Below are positions 45,806 through 58,171 of a stretch of 64,000 bases of DNA, in pieces; within the stretch, counting starts at the first letter, position 1, and each line of letters opens with the position of its first letter. Source of the stretch: Acorus gramineus (taxonomy: Eukaryota; Streptophyta; Magnoliopsida; Acorales; Acoraceae); assembly GCA_030737835.1 (NCBI GenBank), contig CM060851.1, positions 9,159,129 through 9,223,128 of the forward strand, read 5' to 3'. A program made the translations under genes and the position numbers. The notes under the pieces were generated by a model that did not search any database, was not told the DNA's origin, and saw nothing but the letters and a program-made list of their open reading frames with translations.

Positions 45806-48353
45806 CTGAATAATCATACAAGAAATCAGAAGGTAGAATTCCATGGTCACTTTCTCAAGTATAATTCTGTGTTGGCTTTAGGTTCTATCGTTGTTGAGGA
45901 CAAAAGAAACCAACTAGCCTTCTTGATTAGCCTTCTCAAAAAAGAGGAAGAAACCAACTAGCCTTCTCAATTCCAGAATATTGAATCAGAATGTCATTTT
46001 TCAAGTTCATGTTTGAGCAAGAGGTATTTTAATTTGAATGCTTCAAACTGATATAAGAATTTGTGGTGAATCATATTCTTTCAAACTGATGGTATGATCA
46101 GTGGTGATGATAATGTTGATATTTAATCAGAATATTTAAGAATGATGAATCTTTTTTTTTTCAAGTTTAGGTTTGAGGCTTTAAGCAGCAGGTATGTTGA
46201 ATCAGAATTTTTTTGGTCCATCATGTGGTTAGTGTAGTCATTTTTTTGTTCAGACTACATGGCAACCACGTCATTTGGGTTCAGGATTGAGCAACAACAT
46301 ATTTTTTATGGTTCATGTTTGATCAACAAACAATTTTTAGTTTCCAGTGTTCAGTTCAGTTCAGTAGCAGAAGCAGGTTTAGTGCAATTTATTGATTTTG
46401 TTTGAATGGTAAAACATGATTTTCTTCATTCCTCACATTTGTCTTCTTTTTCTTCTTTTTTTTCAATTTGTGATGCTAAATATACTGCATTAAAAAAAAT
46501 AATGTATTCTTCATTATTTTTCATACAAACATAGACTTCTGTTACAAAATTCTGATTCTTCATTACAAGAAGCATGTACTTACAAGTTACAACTGCATTC
46601 TGTTGCAGGGCATGAGGGGAGCAATACAGAATGAAACATTGTTGCAACTTGCAATTCCAATCATCTTTGTATAGGTGAGGAGGCTCTTCCATGGCTTCAC
46701 TAACTAATTTGCTTGAACCCCATATTTTAGCTTTTTAGATTACAGAAATGTTAAGATTTGTTTTCCTTCTTTATGTCGAACATGTACTTTTGATACTTAT
46801 GAAGGCTAATAAAGATAGTATTTGTTTACTATATAAGTTGATGGATGTACGTGAGAAAATAAAGCTCAATAATGAATTAAATATTGTAACTAAAGTGGAG
46901 GTCAATCCTTCAAGATTGGAAGGAGATATCTATAATCCATTGCCTTAGACTTGGGTGAAGCTAAAAAAAAATGTATAAGCACAGGACCAAAAGGATGGCC
47001 AATTTCTATTGAAATTCATACTTGTGTGAGTATAGATGTTTGTTTGCTAAATTTTACTTGATGTTTGCTGACTTATTGAATCAGTTAATTTTATTGCATC
47101 CTATTCTAAACATTTTTATGCAATGTTTATCACTCTCTTGACTGTCATAAGCATGACACTGTTATCATAAATCATTTTCTACATGGTATAGGCATGAGTG
47201 AAGACAACCAGAAAATACGCATTGGTGTAATTTGTATGATAAATTTTACTTGGATTCCTTTGGTTCACCTTCCATATTATCTTCAAAGTCTGTTGTGGAA
47301 ACTTTTAATTCCAATTTCTATTATATGTGATTCTGTATGTAAAAGAGAACATGAGGGACTTAATGTCTTATATAAAAAAATTAACAGCAATTCCCCTCAT
47401 CCCTCTTATTGGTGTGATATCTTTATTCAAATATTGACAGCTAAAGGATTGAAGTATGCATTCTAAATGGGTCATACAAACTAAAATTTATGTTAGCAAT
47501 ATTTTGTTTATTTTTTCATTATAAGCTGATTTACAGCTGTACTCTTTTGCAAGAAATGAAAGAAGTAACATGTGACAATTTTTGTAATTTGGATTTCTTA
47601 ATATATTCTTGTATATGTTAGTTGAGGCCCCTCTTGGAATGCTCTTTTTGTTTAGGATTTATTTTGATGTATGTTAACTTCAATCGCAATCTTATAGTTT
47701 AGGATTTGGAGTTTTTAAGAGTTTTTAGTTGCATAGGGACATTTTTGCCCTTTTCAGTTTCGGGTTATTCTTTATTCAAGTGAACATAGGTTTTGCCAGT
47801 ATTTCAATTTTTGATGGAGAAATTAAAAAATTTACTTATCTTTCTATTCGTTCTTCCCTCTACATCTTTTCTTCTTCCAAGTTCTTCCCTAATTTTTTCC
47901 CTTTTCTTTTCTAACCTTGACTTGCATAACAGATATAATGTGAAATATGAATTTTTAATTGCAAGTGTTGAGTGGTGGACATCAGCTGTCCATGTACCTT
48001 AAACTTATGGATGCACTATTATATTTCTCACCATTCTGGTTAAAGTGGCCAACTTTTGACAAAGAATTAGGTGAATTACCTTAGTCTGTGTTGTCATGGT
48101 AATTATTGAAAATAATATATTGTAATTCAAAGAAATCAACCACAAATAGCATTGTCTTGAGACTCTGGAAGACTTTAAGGTTTGAACCTGATGGTGGTGC
48201 TGGGTGCTACCTGATGACCAGCATACACAATAAATACCTTGTGATAATTGTTGATAAACAATGAGAGGGTACCAACGTCTTGCACTCATCCTGAATAAGA
48301 TACTTTCCAAGTATTTCAACTATTTGTTCAGTGATTAATTTATTCTTTGGCAG

Positions 48354-48424
48354 GTCAAATGAAGATTTGGAATGCAAATTATTCAGCCAAAAAGCAATTC
48401 AAGAATGATACAAAAGGCAAACAG
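48354..48424 (+). other. Exon-like segment, plus strand
   Basis: TTCTTTGGCAG acceptor, a 71-bp segment open in one frame (IWNANYSAKKQFKNDTKGKQ) and a donor CAG/GTTAAC. Protein composition is plausible, no family recognised. Confidence 0.28.
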
Positions 48425-48755
48425 GTTAACCGCTTCCTCTTTTCTGAGTTTTTTTTAAATTCCATCTGATCACAACCTAGCTAATGGGGCTAGACATCTA
48501 TATTTGTTTAGCGCAATAGAATTTAAGTTTAAGAAGTGATTATGTTAAATTAGTTGTTTCTTTTGGGACAACCTCATTTCTAGATTTGCTTTGTGCTAAA
48601 AATCTTGTCGAACATTAAAGTTAAATCACCCGTGTTTTTGTTTTATTTATGAACCTTGTACAAAGAATCTTCTTTATCCTTCATGATTTTGCAAATATCG
48701 AGTAATGTTGGGAAAGCACTCTATGAGTCCTTCAAATAGATTCCTATGATTAGGT

Positions 48756-49074
48756 GGGACTGGATCCAGTCAGGACTGGACTCGATCAATTCGGTCAGTA
48801 CCAAACTGGACGACATGAAAATCGAACTGCACCACCTATAAATCGAACTGTACAATCAATTATTGGGTATATATTTCACTCTCCTATTGGATACTAATGA
48901 TACTTAGGAATTCATATTATCTCCAATAGCTGATTGGATCCAATAGGAGAGTGAAATATATATCCAGCAATTGGTTTTACAGTTCGATTTATAGGTGGCG
49001 CAGTTCGATTTTCACGTTATCCAGTTCGGTACTGACCAAGCTGACCAGATCCAGTCCTGACTGGATCCGGTCCC
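48756..49074. mobile_element. Mutator-like MITE with near full-length inverted repeats
   Basis: The arms, about 135-150 bp each, begin GGGACTGGATCCAGTCAGGA and, on the opposite strand, GGGACCGGATCCAGTCAGGA. The whole 319-bp element folds on itself. Flanks TGATTAGGT (48747-48755) and TGATTAGGC (49075-49083) form a 9-bp target duplication with one mismatch, diagnostic of the Mutator superfamily. Non-coding. Confidence 0.88.
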
Positions 49075-51039
49075 TGATTAGGCATTCCACTCTAAATTAT
49101 ATTATACAATTACAATGCGCACACACATGGCCTCGATATCTTGGATTTTGTGGGGGAACAAGAATATTTTTAGTTGGTAATTTCAAACAACTGGAATGGC
49201 TTATTTATTCCCGCCATTCAAAATCTGATCACACTATTGAGGTTGACTCAAACAACTCAATCTATGCGTTCACCATAACAACGAAACCTGAACTGTGAAG
49301 AAGTATGGAACCAGATCAGGGGAGCTTGATCAAGTACATTATCAAGCTCCTTATACATGTCGATCTGCAGGTTTGGAATAGGGAAAAATTTATATAGGTC
49401 CACTGTGACATTGTTACATAATTAGATTGCTTAAAATACTTCCACAAAGTAGCAACAAGTAATTAAGTACAACATAAACAGACTCCACATAAATGCCAAC
49501 AGAGAAACTAAAAAAAAAAAAGGGAATTTCAACCAATACAATGAAACAGCCACCTCACTTTACCAAAAAGATAAAATAAAATAATGGCACGAGAACCATA
49601 GGCAATTTGTTCTAGGAATATATATTTGAATAAATATATAATGAATATTTTTTCAAATGTACACTATATTTGAAAATATAAAAACATCAATTTGTGGTGT
49701 GGATTGTCCTTGTAGGATACAAATATTTTATTGTTTGATGGTTTAATAAATTCTAAATGTTTTTCTTTTAAATGTTTTATAATGTTTGTTTCTTCAGTTA
49801 TTTGTATCTACCTCTGAGTATATGTGTGTTGCAGAGCAAATGATATGGATCCCAGTAACTACCTTCGATCGACATCCCAAGCAAGGCAGAAAGAAGTAAG
49901 GAAAGCGATGTAATGCACATCCGTGGATGTGGGATTGAAACATTCTGGTTTGTTTTGATGTCATTGCAAGTTCTGTCAGAACTTGCCTCTCACACAGTTA
50001 GGTCCACCCACCATCATAGTTTGGGAGAAAAACACAGTATGGGATGTGTTATAATAGTCGCTGATGTAAATTTAGTTCGGGTATGTGATTTGTTTTATTC
50101 ATCAGAATTCCACTAGCAGTCGTTCATTCAATCATGAAATTAAAGTTAACAACAGTTTGGTTGACTAATTAATATGTTTATAATTACTTGTTTATGAATC
50201 CTATTGCCACAAGTAATTTTGTTATATGATCAATTGTTTTGTTTTTAAATTGAGTTTTTACTTTTAACTTTTTTTTTAATAATTTTTTATAATATAATAC
50301 ATTTTAAATAGAAAACCAAACTTGTTAAATTATTATGAAACAATGCAACTAAATTATTTTGCATCAATAAATCTCAAAATATGTTAAAGATTATTATGTG
50401 CACCAATGCCCAATATTTTTAAAATTTTTTTAAAAAAATCTCATCAGTTATTATTGTTGAGAGTACTCCGTAATTTAAACTGTCCGTAAAGATATTTCAT
50501 TTTTACTTCAATAATAGCATTCACTACAACAATTGAACTATATTTGGGCATCATACAATTGGTATTCTAACATAAATAGAGAAAATCTCCGAAAGAAAGA
50601 AAAAAATCAGAAATTTTGGTTTCTTACATTTGGACTTTTATTATGTCATAATTATGAATGTATTATTGTACCTAAATCATTTGACATGAACAATAAAAAA
50701 AAAAATGTTACACTTTATTCATATGCAGTTGCACATACATCAACTAACACCACAAAATAAATAATCTTAAAATATTAATAAGAATGTGAAATCTATAAAA
50801 ATCAATCGAATTTTTTTTTTTTTTTTGAAATAAGGTAGATATTGCTATCAAACTTGTATTACTAGAAGAATGGTTACAACTCTGAATTGGAGGTGAGGGG
50901 GTAAAGAAAGACATGAAAAAGCAACATAAAGCCAATGCATAATTATAATTATGAAATATTAATATATAAAACTCCGGGTGTGTCATTGTAATATTTATCA
51001 AATTGTTGATTCTCTGTATATGTTGTTATATATATATTA
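49075..51039. other. AT-rich interior with one exon-like piece at 49835-49913
   Basis: A GTTGCAG acceptor precedes 25 open codons (MDPSNYLRSTSQARQKEV) ending ATG-TAA at 49911-49913, which could be a terminal exon. Otherwise no coding sequence recognised. Confidence 0.3.
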
Positions 51040-51920
51040 AAAAATATAGAGAATAATATCAGCCATGTATTGTACTGTGTTCCATCAATATATAATAATT
51101 ATTTTTTTGTTGGGTTTTTCTCAAATGATAACTAATCTATCGTCTCATATTACTCTAACAAAAAATTACTTTAGAATTTTTTTTTTTACTTGCGTTGTTC
51201 AAATTATTACAATATTTACTTTTATTTTTCTGGTGTGTTCTTAACCATTTGTTATTGTCTTTTTCCTTGTGTGTGTAAAAAATAAATTTAATATATATTT
51301 GAAAACAATTAAAATCACTTTCAAATAAATTTTTTTATTAATATTATTTTTTAATTAGATAATAATGTGAAAATATATGTTTTAAAGAATTTTATTTCAT
51401 ATTTTTCCTTCCTATAATTTATTTAAATTTCTTTTTTTAATTTTTCGGTATTTCACTTTTATCATTATCTCAAACGGTAATCCTCTAAATCGATTCATTT
51501 TTACGTGAGGCAAACCGTTTTAATTTAGTTTAAATATCTCTCACTAAAAGTTTAGGATTATTTGATTATTTTGAATCGATTAATCATGTATAAATATTAG
51601 TTTCATCTGATTAGATCATTTTTTATGGGACCAATGTAGTAAGGGTGGTTTGCTTTCTTGATAGTTGTATTTTTTTGTCAACTTTTAATATTTTCCTATA
51701 TTCTTTTTAGAAAAAATACGTATGAAACATTATCTACTATGAATCTATAATTGTTTTCTTTCACATTTGACATCATTATTTTCTTCATTTGATTAGGTAA
51801 ACTATAAACATTAAATTTCTTATATTTAAAGTTAATATTATGAAAATGTTATTATAACTAATTTTTTTGACATTACATATATTACATCTTGTCTATGTGC
51901 AAATGCACATTCGCAACACC
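51040..51920 (+). repeat. Helitron-like 3' domain, first copy
   Basis: Matches 55460-57210 outside the hAT insertion: shared blocks include GTGTTCCATCAA, CCATTTGTTATT, CTCTCACTAAAAGTTT, AAGGGTGGTTTG and the terminal hairpin ATGTGC-loop-GCACAT. Ends in TCGCAACACC, directly followed by a 5'-body copy. Confidence 0.7.
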
Positions 51921-54900
51921 TACCATTTGACCATTTTGTCCTTGTCAATTCATTCAATCCCATTACAATCCATTCCCATCACTTTAATGACAACCATTTT
52001 TTCATTTTACCCCTACATTTCTATTCAATTCCATTAAAATCCATTCACGTCATTTTAATCTCATTTATAATATACCATAATACATACATATCATCATGTA
52101 ACATATTTATTAACTTATATTTAAAATTGGTTATCATAATATTAATAGGATACTCCTACATTTCTATTCAATCCCATGAAAATCCATTTACAACATTTTA
52201 ATTTCATTCATAGTTTATTCTAATACATACATTTCATCATGTGACATATTAACTTATAGTTAAATTTGATTATCATAATATTATTAGGATAAGAGGATCC
52301 TTCTATTTTTTCATTTTACCCCTACACTTCTATTCAATTTCCATGAAAATCCATTTACAAGATTTTAATTTCATTTATAATTTATTCTAATATATATATT
52401 TCATCATGTAACATATTGATTAACTTATAATTATATTTGGTTATCATAATATTATTAGGATAAGAGGATCCTTATAAAATGAAAATATATTGAAAATATA
52501 ATTCGCACAAATTTTTTTCTCATTTCATATACAAAGACATGATTCTTTTTTTAAAAAAGTATCAAATATTAATGTAATCTTCATTATAGATTTCCAAAGT
52601 ATGTTATGATTATACATGTAAAATAAATTGTCAACAAATCCAACTTTTTAGTGTTCCAAAAAATAATAATTCAATGCAATATTTATTAAAACAATTATTT
52701 TAAAACGTCATGCTTAAATTTTAAATGTTTAAAAACAATAGTATTATTAAACTCCCCAAACAATCAATGATTGGCGTTTGTTGAATCTATTCAATTCACA
52801 CCCATTAGCATTTATTTAATTCACACATATTTGATTAGCATTTACTCTATTCACTTGGATACGACTCAAGAAAGAATGATTCTAATTGCCCTTCCGTATT
52901 TTTTTATTTTTTCATATACATCTATAGAATCCTATTAACAACTTATTCCCCATCTATTTGGGTTGAAATTGACGAATAACTAATACCGGTATTAGTGTTG
53001 AATAGAAATATAAATGGGGTGTCGAAATAATCAATGGTCCATAACATCAACCCAACAAAAAAAAAATCATAATTGACAGTAACAATGCAATCCAATAAGA
53101 AAAAAACATATAAAATACTGCTATTCAAACAAAAAAATTATTGCTATAAAAAAGGACAAATTCAGATTTCAGCTCTGTGTGAACTCAACAATAAATTTAA
53201 TCTCATATGCAAACACATGATACAATCTATATTACATTATATTATTATTATATTATATGAAAGTTTCTTAACCACAAAAACTACCATTTGACTATTTTAC
53301 TCCACCATTCCATTCAATTCCATTACAATCCATTCACACCACTTTAATCACAACTATTTGACCATTTTGCCCCTATAATTCTATTCAATCTCATGAAAAC
53401 CCATTCACATCATTTTAATCTCATTCATAATTTAAATTATATGTATTTGAATTTTTTATATATACCAATTGAAATTAGATTACTATATTTATTAACTTAT
53501 AATTAAATTCGAATATCATAATATTACCAAGATGAGGGGCTCCTTATAAAATAAAAAGATATTCAAAATAAATTCACTGTTAGAAATGAAAGGATGTTCA
53601 AAATAGAATTCACTGTTACCAACTGAAATTAGATTAATATATTTATTAACTTATAATTAAAATTGGATATCATAGTATTATCAGGATAATGGAATACGTA
53701 AAAAATGAAAGGATATTCAAAATATAATCCGTTGTTAGAATATATTTTGTACTCTATTTTGATTATATGAAAATTATGTTACCACATATATGTAAATAAA
53801 TTCATAATCCTATTTTTATTAATTTAATCTATATTTTATTTTACTATATAAAAGTCTGATTATTATATACCCCTATTATATACCCCTATTAATCACTCGA
53901 AAATATTATGACAACAATCCCTTCACACCTATTTAATCCCATGACATTCGTTCTAAAACTTTCAATCGAAGAATTTACCCCATCCAATTAATAAAATTCC
54001 TCCAAACCCTTTCTCAATGAATCATTCATCATTCCCACACCATTTCACATGAAAGCATTATTTTCATTAATTACTATTAAAACCTCCAAATGAAAATTCA
54101 TCACTCATCAAATCTAGAAAATACATTATGACCCTAAAATTAAGACCATTCCACTTCCTTCCCAACGTTTCAAATCCTCTCATCTTCTCCTCCTCAATCA
54201 CCATCCCTAATAAAGGTCCGTGGGTCTATCGATTCAACCTCTCTCTCTCTCTCTCTCTTTGCTTTTCGGTTGATCATTCGTTCGTTTATTGATTGGGTTG
54301 TGTGTTTATTTTATAAAATTTTGTGACAAAGCCGGATAAGACAAAGAATGCTCCGTGAATTTGATGGTGTGACATTGCACCATCCCTGGTGAGGATGTGT
54401 TATGTTCTTGTAGTCATATAATTCTTAATTTTCATGTCCTGATCTTTTATTCCCAGATCTCTTTATTAATAAACTAAGTTCACGGATTGCATTTTTACAT
54501 ATTGTTTAGCAGATACAGGACAAACCTTTTTTTTTATTAGACTGTGGCAAAAAATGAAAAAGCTGCATTTTACCCAAAAGCAACTTACGATTCTAATGTA
54601 AATCTGCTACCCAGAATCCCATTAGAGTAATACCATTGCAATGGGTGGTTTTATTTATTTATTTATTTTAAATTTTGTTTGGTTTATTATGTCAATGTTG
54701 CAATAATTGGGCTTGGTCCGGACTTCACCAGAACAAAATCATTTGGTTTTGTGGACACTTTTGCAGAGAGTTTGGTGAGTTGTACCACACTTACATTGCT
54801 AAATTTTTCTAAAAACGTAACTGTGACATAATTATGTTTTGCATGAACAAGTGGCTGGTTTAGATAGAAGCTGGAAGAGACCTCCTAGGGTGACAACAAA

Positions 54901-55459
54901 ACTAATAAATTCAAAAGCCACAAAAGGTAATTAATCACCTTTACATAACAATGTAGTCATGAATATAAAATATTATAGCATCATTGATTTATATGCATTA
55001 ACAAATTTTAAACTAAGCAGGATTTTATTACATTGAATATGCCTTGCAAAACCTTGGAGAGACATGCAGACACATACTTTGCAGTCAGGATGGCCAAATA
55101 TTGTTGGTACAATAGACCATATACCATGACAGGGCAGGTAAATACTCGATATGAGTGATATTCTTTCATGACATTCACGTAAAAACATATTTTAAATGCA
55201 TGTTTTAAATCACTAAATCTGGTTAATTTTAATTACGATAAGAACTAAAATAAATATCGTCTAAAAAGATTTAGTGATTTTCATAAGTTTTGAGAGAGAT
55301 ATATCGATTTTTCAAAAATGTAGTTAAGATCATGGTAGGGTCTGAAACGACATTTTTTGCTAATAACATAGGGACCTATGGTGATTTTCTAATTTTACAG
55401 TGGCTAAAACCGATTTAGCTAACTTTACAAGGACTTGGATCGATTTTTCCCAAAATTAG
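51921..55459. other. Further Helitron-like 5' bodies and AT-rich interior
   Basis: Copies of the 5' phrase at 51918-52070 and 53226-53450, with shorter reiterations of CCCATGAAAATCCATTTACA near 52176 and 52343. A CT microsatellite at 54238-54259 sits in leader-like sequence. A minus-strand frame at 54973-55188 has no recognised family. Confidence 0.5.
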
Positions 55460-57210
55460 AAAGGATAATATAAGCCATGTATGTGTATGGTAGTGTGTTC
55501 CATCAAATTCATTTTGTGATGAATGTTTTTCAAATCATATTTAATATATCCTACATTATCTCTGACAAAATTAGTTTTTTTTTTAATAAATTCTTACTCC
55601 TGTCAATCAGATTCTAATTATCATATTTACTTCTATTTTTGTGGTATATTTTCAACCATTTGTTATTATCTTTTTTGTATGTATGTTTTTAAAAATAAAT
55701 CCATATTTGTTTAAAAATAAATTTATTACATTACCTAATATATCCTACATTATCTCTAACGAAAATGATTTTTTTTTATAAAAAACAATTCTTACCTGTG
55801 TTATTCATATTCTCATTAGCATATTTACTTGTACTTTTGTGATGTATTTTCAATTATCTGTTATTATCTTTTTGAATATATTCCCTTCCTATAATTTATT
55901 TAAAATTTATTCATTGTACTTTTTTTTTATTTTTTCTATGGTTCACTTTTGCTTTCCTATTTTTAGGGATGGCAATAGGTCGAGTTTACCATAATCCAAA
56001 CTCAATCCATCTCTCCAATATTATATTCCATTCTTGCCCCACCCCATATCTGGTTTTATAATTTGAAATCCATATCCATGCCATTACATTTTGAGTTTTC
56101 CATCATAATATCTGTATCCGTCCCACCCCACCCCACTCCGTTTAAAGTAAGTTGAATTGATCAATCACTGTATTTAATATAATAAAAATATTATATGATA
56201 AAATAAATTATTTTTGACATGAATGCGGATTATATTCATGAAATAAACTTCAATTTGAATACTAAATATCAAAATAGATATATCATATATAGTTTATGAC
56301 ATTCATTACATACAATATTTGAAAATTAATTAAAATATTTTAGAATATATAATATAAATAGTTCAAAATTACATATAAGATCAAATAAATATTTTTTTTA
56401 CTTATATGTTGAAAGGAAAAGGGAAAAATAAAATCCTATAGAATGTCAATAATTGGTTGTAAGAAAAAAAAGAATGACGACAATTGACTCTTTTTTTAAC
56501 TATATTAGGAATTAATTTTCATTTATTTTATAAATCCTAATGATCGAATAAAGGTCGGGTTTGCGGGTTGGGTCGGGTTTTAAACATAAAACCCAAACCC
56601 AACCCATGTATTACACGGGTCGAGGCGGATTGGGGTGAGTTTGAAAAACATGGAATCCAAACCCACCCATAAGGCGGCTTGGGTTGGGTTACTAATAAAA
56701 CCCATCTCGTTGCCATCCCTACCTATTTTCTTATTATCTCGAATAATAATCCACCAAATCGATTCAGTTTTTAGGTGAGACATTCATTGTAATTTAGTTT
56801 GGATATCTCTCACTAAAAGTTTTTGGATTATTTGATTCTTTTGAATTGATTAATTATTTATAAACATTGGATTCATTTGCTTAGATCATTTTTTTTTTTT
56901 TGGACTAATGTACTTACAAGGGTGGTTTGATTTCTGGGTTTTTTTTTTTTATGAACTATTTAATATATTTTTTTATGATTTTTAGGAAAAATGCATATGA
57001 GACATAGTCTACTGTGAATCTATGATTATTTTTTTTTATGTTTAATACCATTATTTTCATCATTTGATTGAATAAACTAGAGACATTAGATTTCTTGCAT
57101 TTGGAGTCATTACTATAAAGATGTTATTGTAACTAAATTATTTAACATTAATATTAATCGAATCATATGTTAGACTTTGTTTATGTGCATCTGCACATGC
57201 ACAACAACCG
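55460..57210 (+). repeat. Helitron-like 3' domain, second copy
   Basis: The same order of blocks as 51040-51920, interrupted by a 758-bp hAT element, ending at the hairpin 57183-57198 and the host repeat at 57211. Confidence 0.7.
55964..56721. mobile_element. Non-autonomous hAT element, 758 bp
   Basis: Ends TAGGGATGGCAA and TTGCCATCCCTA are perfect inverted repeats. CCTATTTT flanks both sides exactly (55956-55963 and 56722-56729), the 8-bp target duplication of hAT elements. The interior has GGGTTGGGTCGGGTTTTA and its near complement, and no transposase. Confidence 0.92.
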
Positions 57211-57450
57211 TTAGAAATAAGTGCATCAAAGACCAATCCTCTCTTTTATATTACCACACACAATTCACACGTAATAAAGATCAAATTAGTTGTAAAAAAG
57301 ATGTCCAATCATATCAAATCCCAACAAAGGACTCAACCACCTCTTTATACGTTTGTATTCTTATCCAGCCGTCCCAACACAAACACTTCTAGAAAAAAGA
57401 TTTGAATAGAAAATTAAAAATAAAATAATAACTACCGGTTCCAGCAAAAA
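57211..57450 (+). repeat. Right half of the interrupted host repeat
   Basis: TTAGAAATAAGTGCATCAAA onward matches 41012-41240. Confidence 0.75.
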
Positions 57451-58171
57451 GCTAAAAGGGTTGATGAAGAGAGGACGATAAATTTTTTTTAATATTTTTA
57501 ATTTTAAATCTCTATAAATCATTATATTTAGTAATCGATTCTTTTTTTTTTCGTATTTAGATTTTAGTCTTTATATTTAAATGATAGTTCTTTTTTTAAT
57601 TCCTAAAAAGAACCTATCTATAAATTATTTAATTTACTTTTTAATATCTGTGAGGGACATATCTATAAATTATCTTTTAAATCGACAGATTAAAACTCAA
57701 ATACAAAAAAAAAGAGATCGATCACTAAATATGATAGTTTATGGAAACTTAAAATTTAAAATTTTAAAAATTTTAACACGGTGAGAATAAAGCTATGTAC
57801 CAATGTACGACGAGAGACACGTGATATTTCGTATGCGTGATATTTCGTATGCGATATTTTCGATGCGAATAATAATCTTTTCAGGAGGGGAAAGGAAGAC
57901 CTTTTACCATTCCCAGCCAAAAACAAGTCCGTTACTTGCGACCCAAGCAAACAACCAAAAAGGGTCCCAAGTTTCGATCAAACTCACTTTTCTATCAGGC
58001 CACACAATCAAGGACAACAAATCAAACATCACTAAACGGCCCATATTATATATAGCCTCAATTCACATTAAGAGTTCACGTCAATTAAAAGAAACCGCGG
58101 TGCATCTCACTATTTCCCTGGTCTATAAACGAACCCCTCCTGCCAAATCTCCACAAAAACCCTTCAAAATC
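57451..58171 (+). promoter_or_regulatory. Upstream region, TATA box and 5' UTR of the DUF2828 gene
   Basis: A TATA box (TATATATAG) at 58046-58054 lies about 120 bp before the start codon, leaving a 5' UTR of about 90 nt. Upstream is a short inverted cluster of GATATTTCGTATGCG at 57823-57850 and AT-rich DNA. Confidence 0.6.

Larger units (their letters stand above)
42517..57210 (+). mobile_element. Composite Helitron-like insertion, 14.7 kb
   Basis: Host repeat halves end at 42516 and resume at 57211, defining the insertion. The left end is TCTATCTATATTACTATATA, beginning TC after a host A. The right end has a perfect 6-bp stem hairpin (ATGTGC-ATCT-GCACAT, about 57183-57198) 12 bp before a host T. 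A 5' TC, a 3' hairpin and an A/T target without duplication are Helitron traits. The last bases are CAACCG instead of the canonical CTRR. A second 3' terminus with the same hairpin (ATGTGC-AAAT-GCACAT, 51895-51910) is followed directly by another copy of the 5' body, and further 5' bodies start near 42719 and 53226. It is therefore nested or head-to-tail. No Rep/helicase is encoded. Confidence 0.6.

Noticed and set aside
50521-50545. CACTA terminus (CACTACAACAATTGAAC) at 50522
   Set aside because: The pentamer matches, but no partner inverted end or subterminal repeats were found.
57803-58171. N-terminal extension of the DUF2828 protein by 123 residues
   Set aside because: It would begin before the TATA box at 58046, is AT-rich and lacks family similarity. 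The ATG at 58172 fits the family length.
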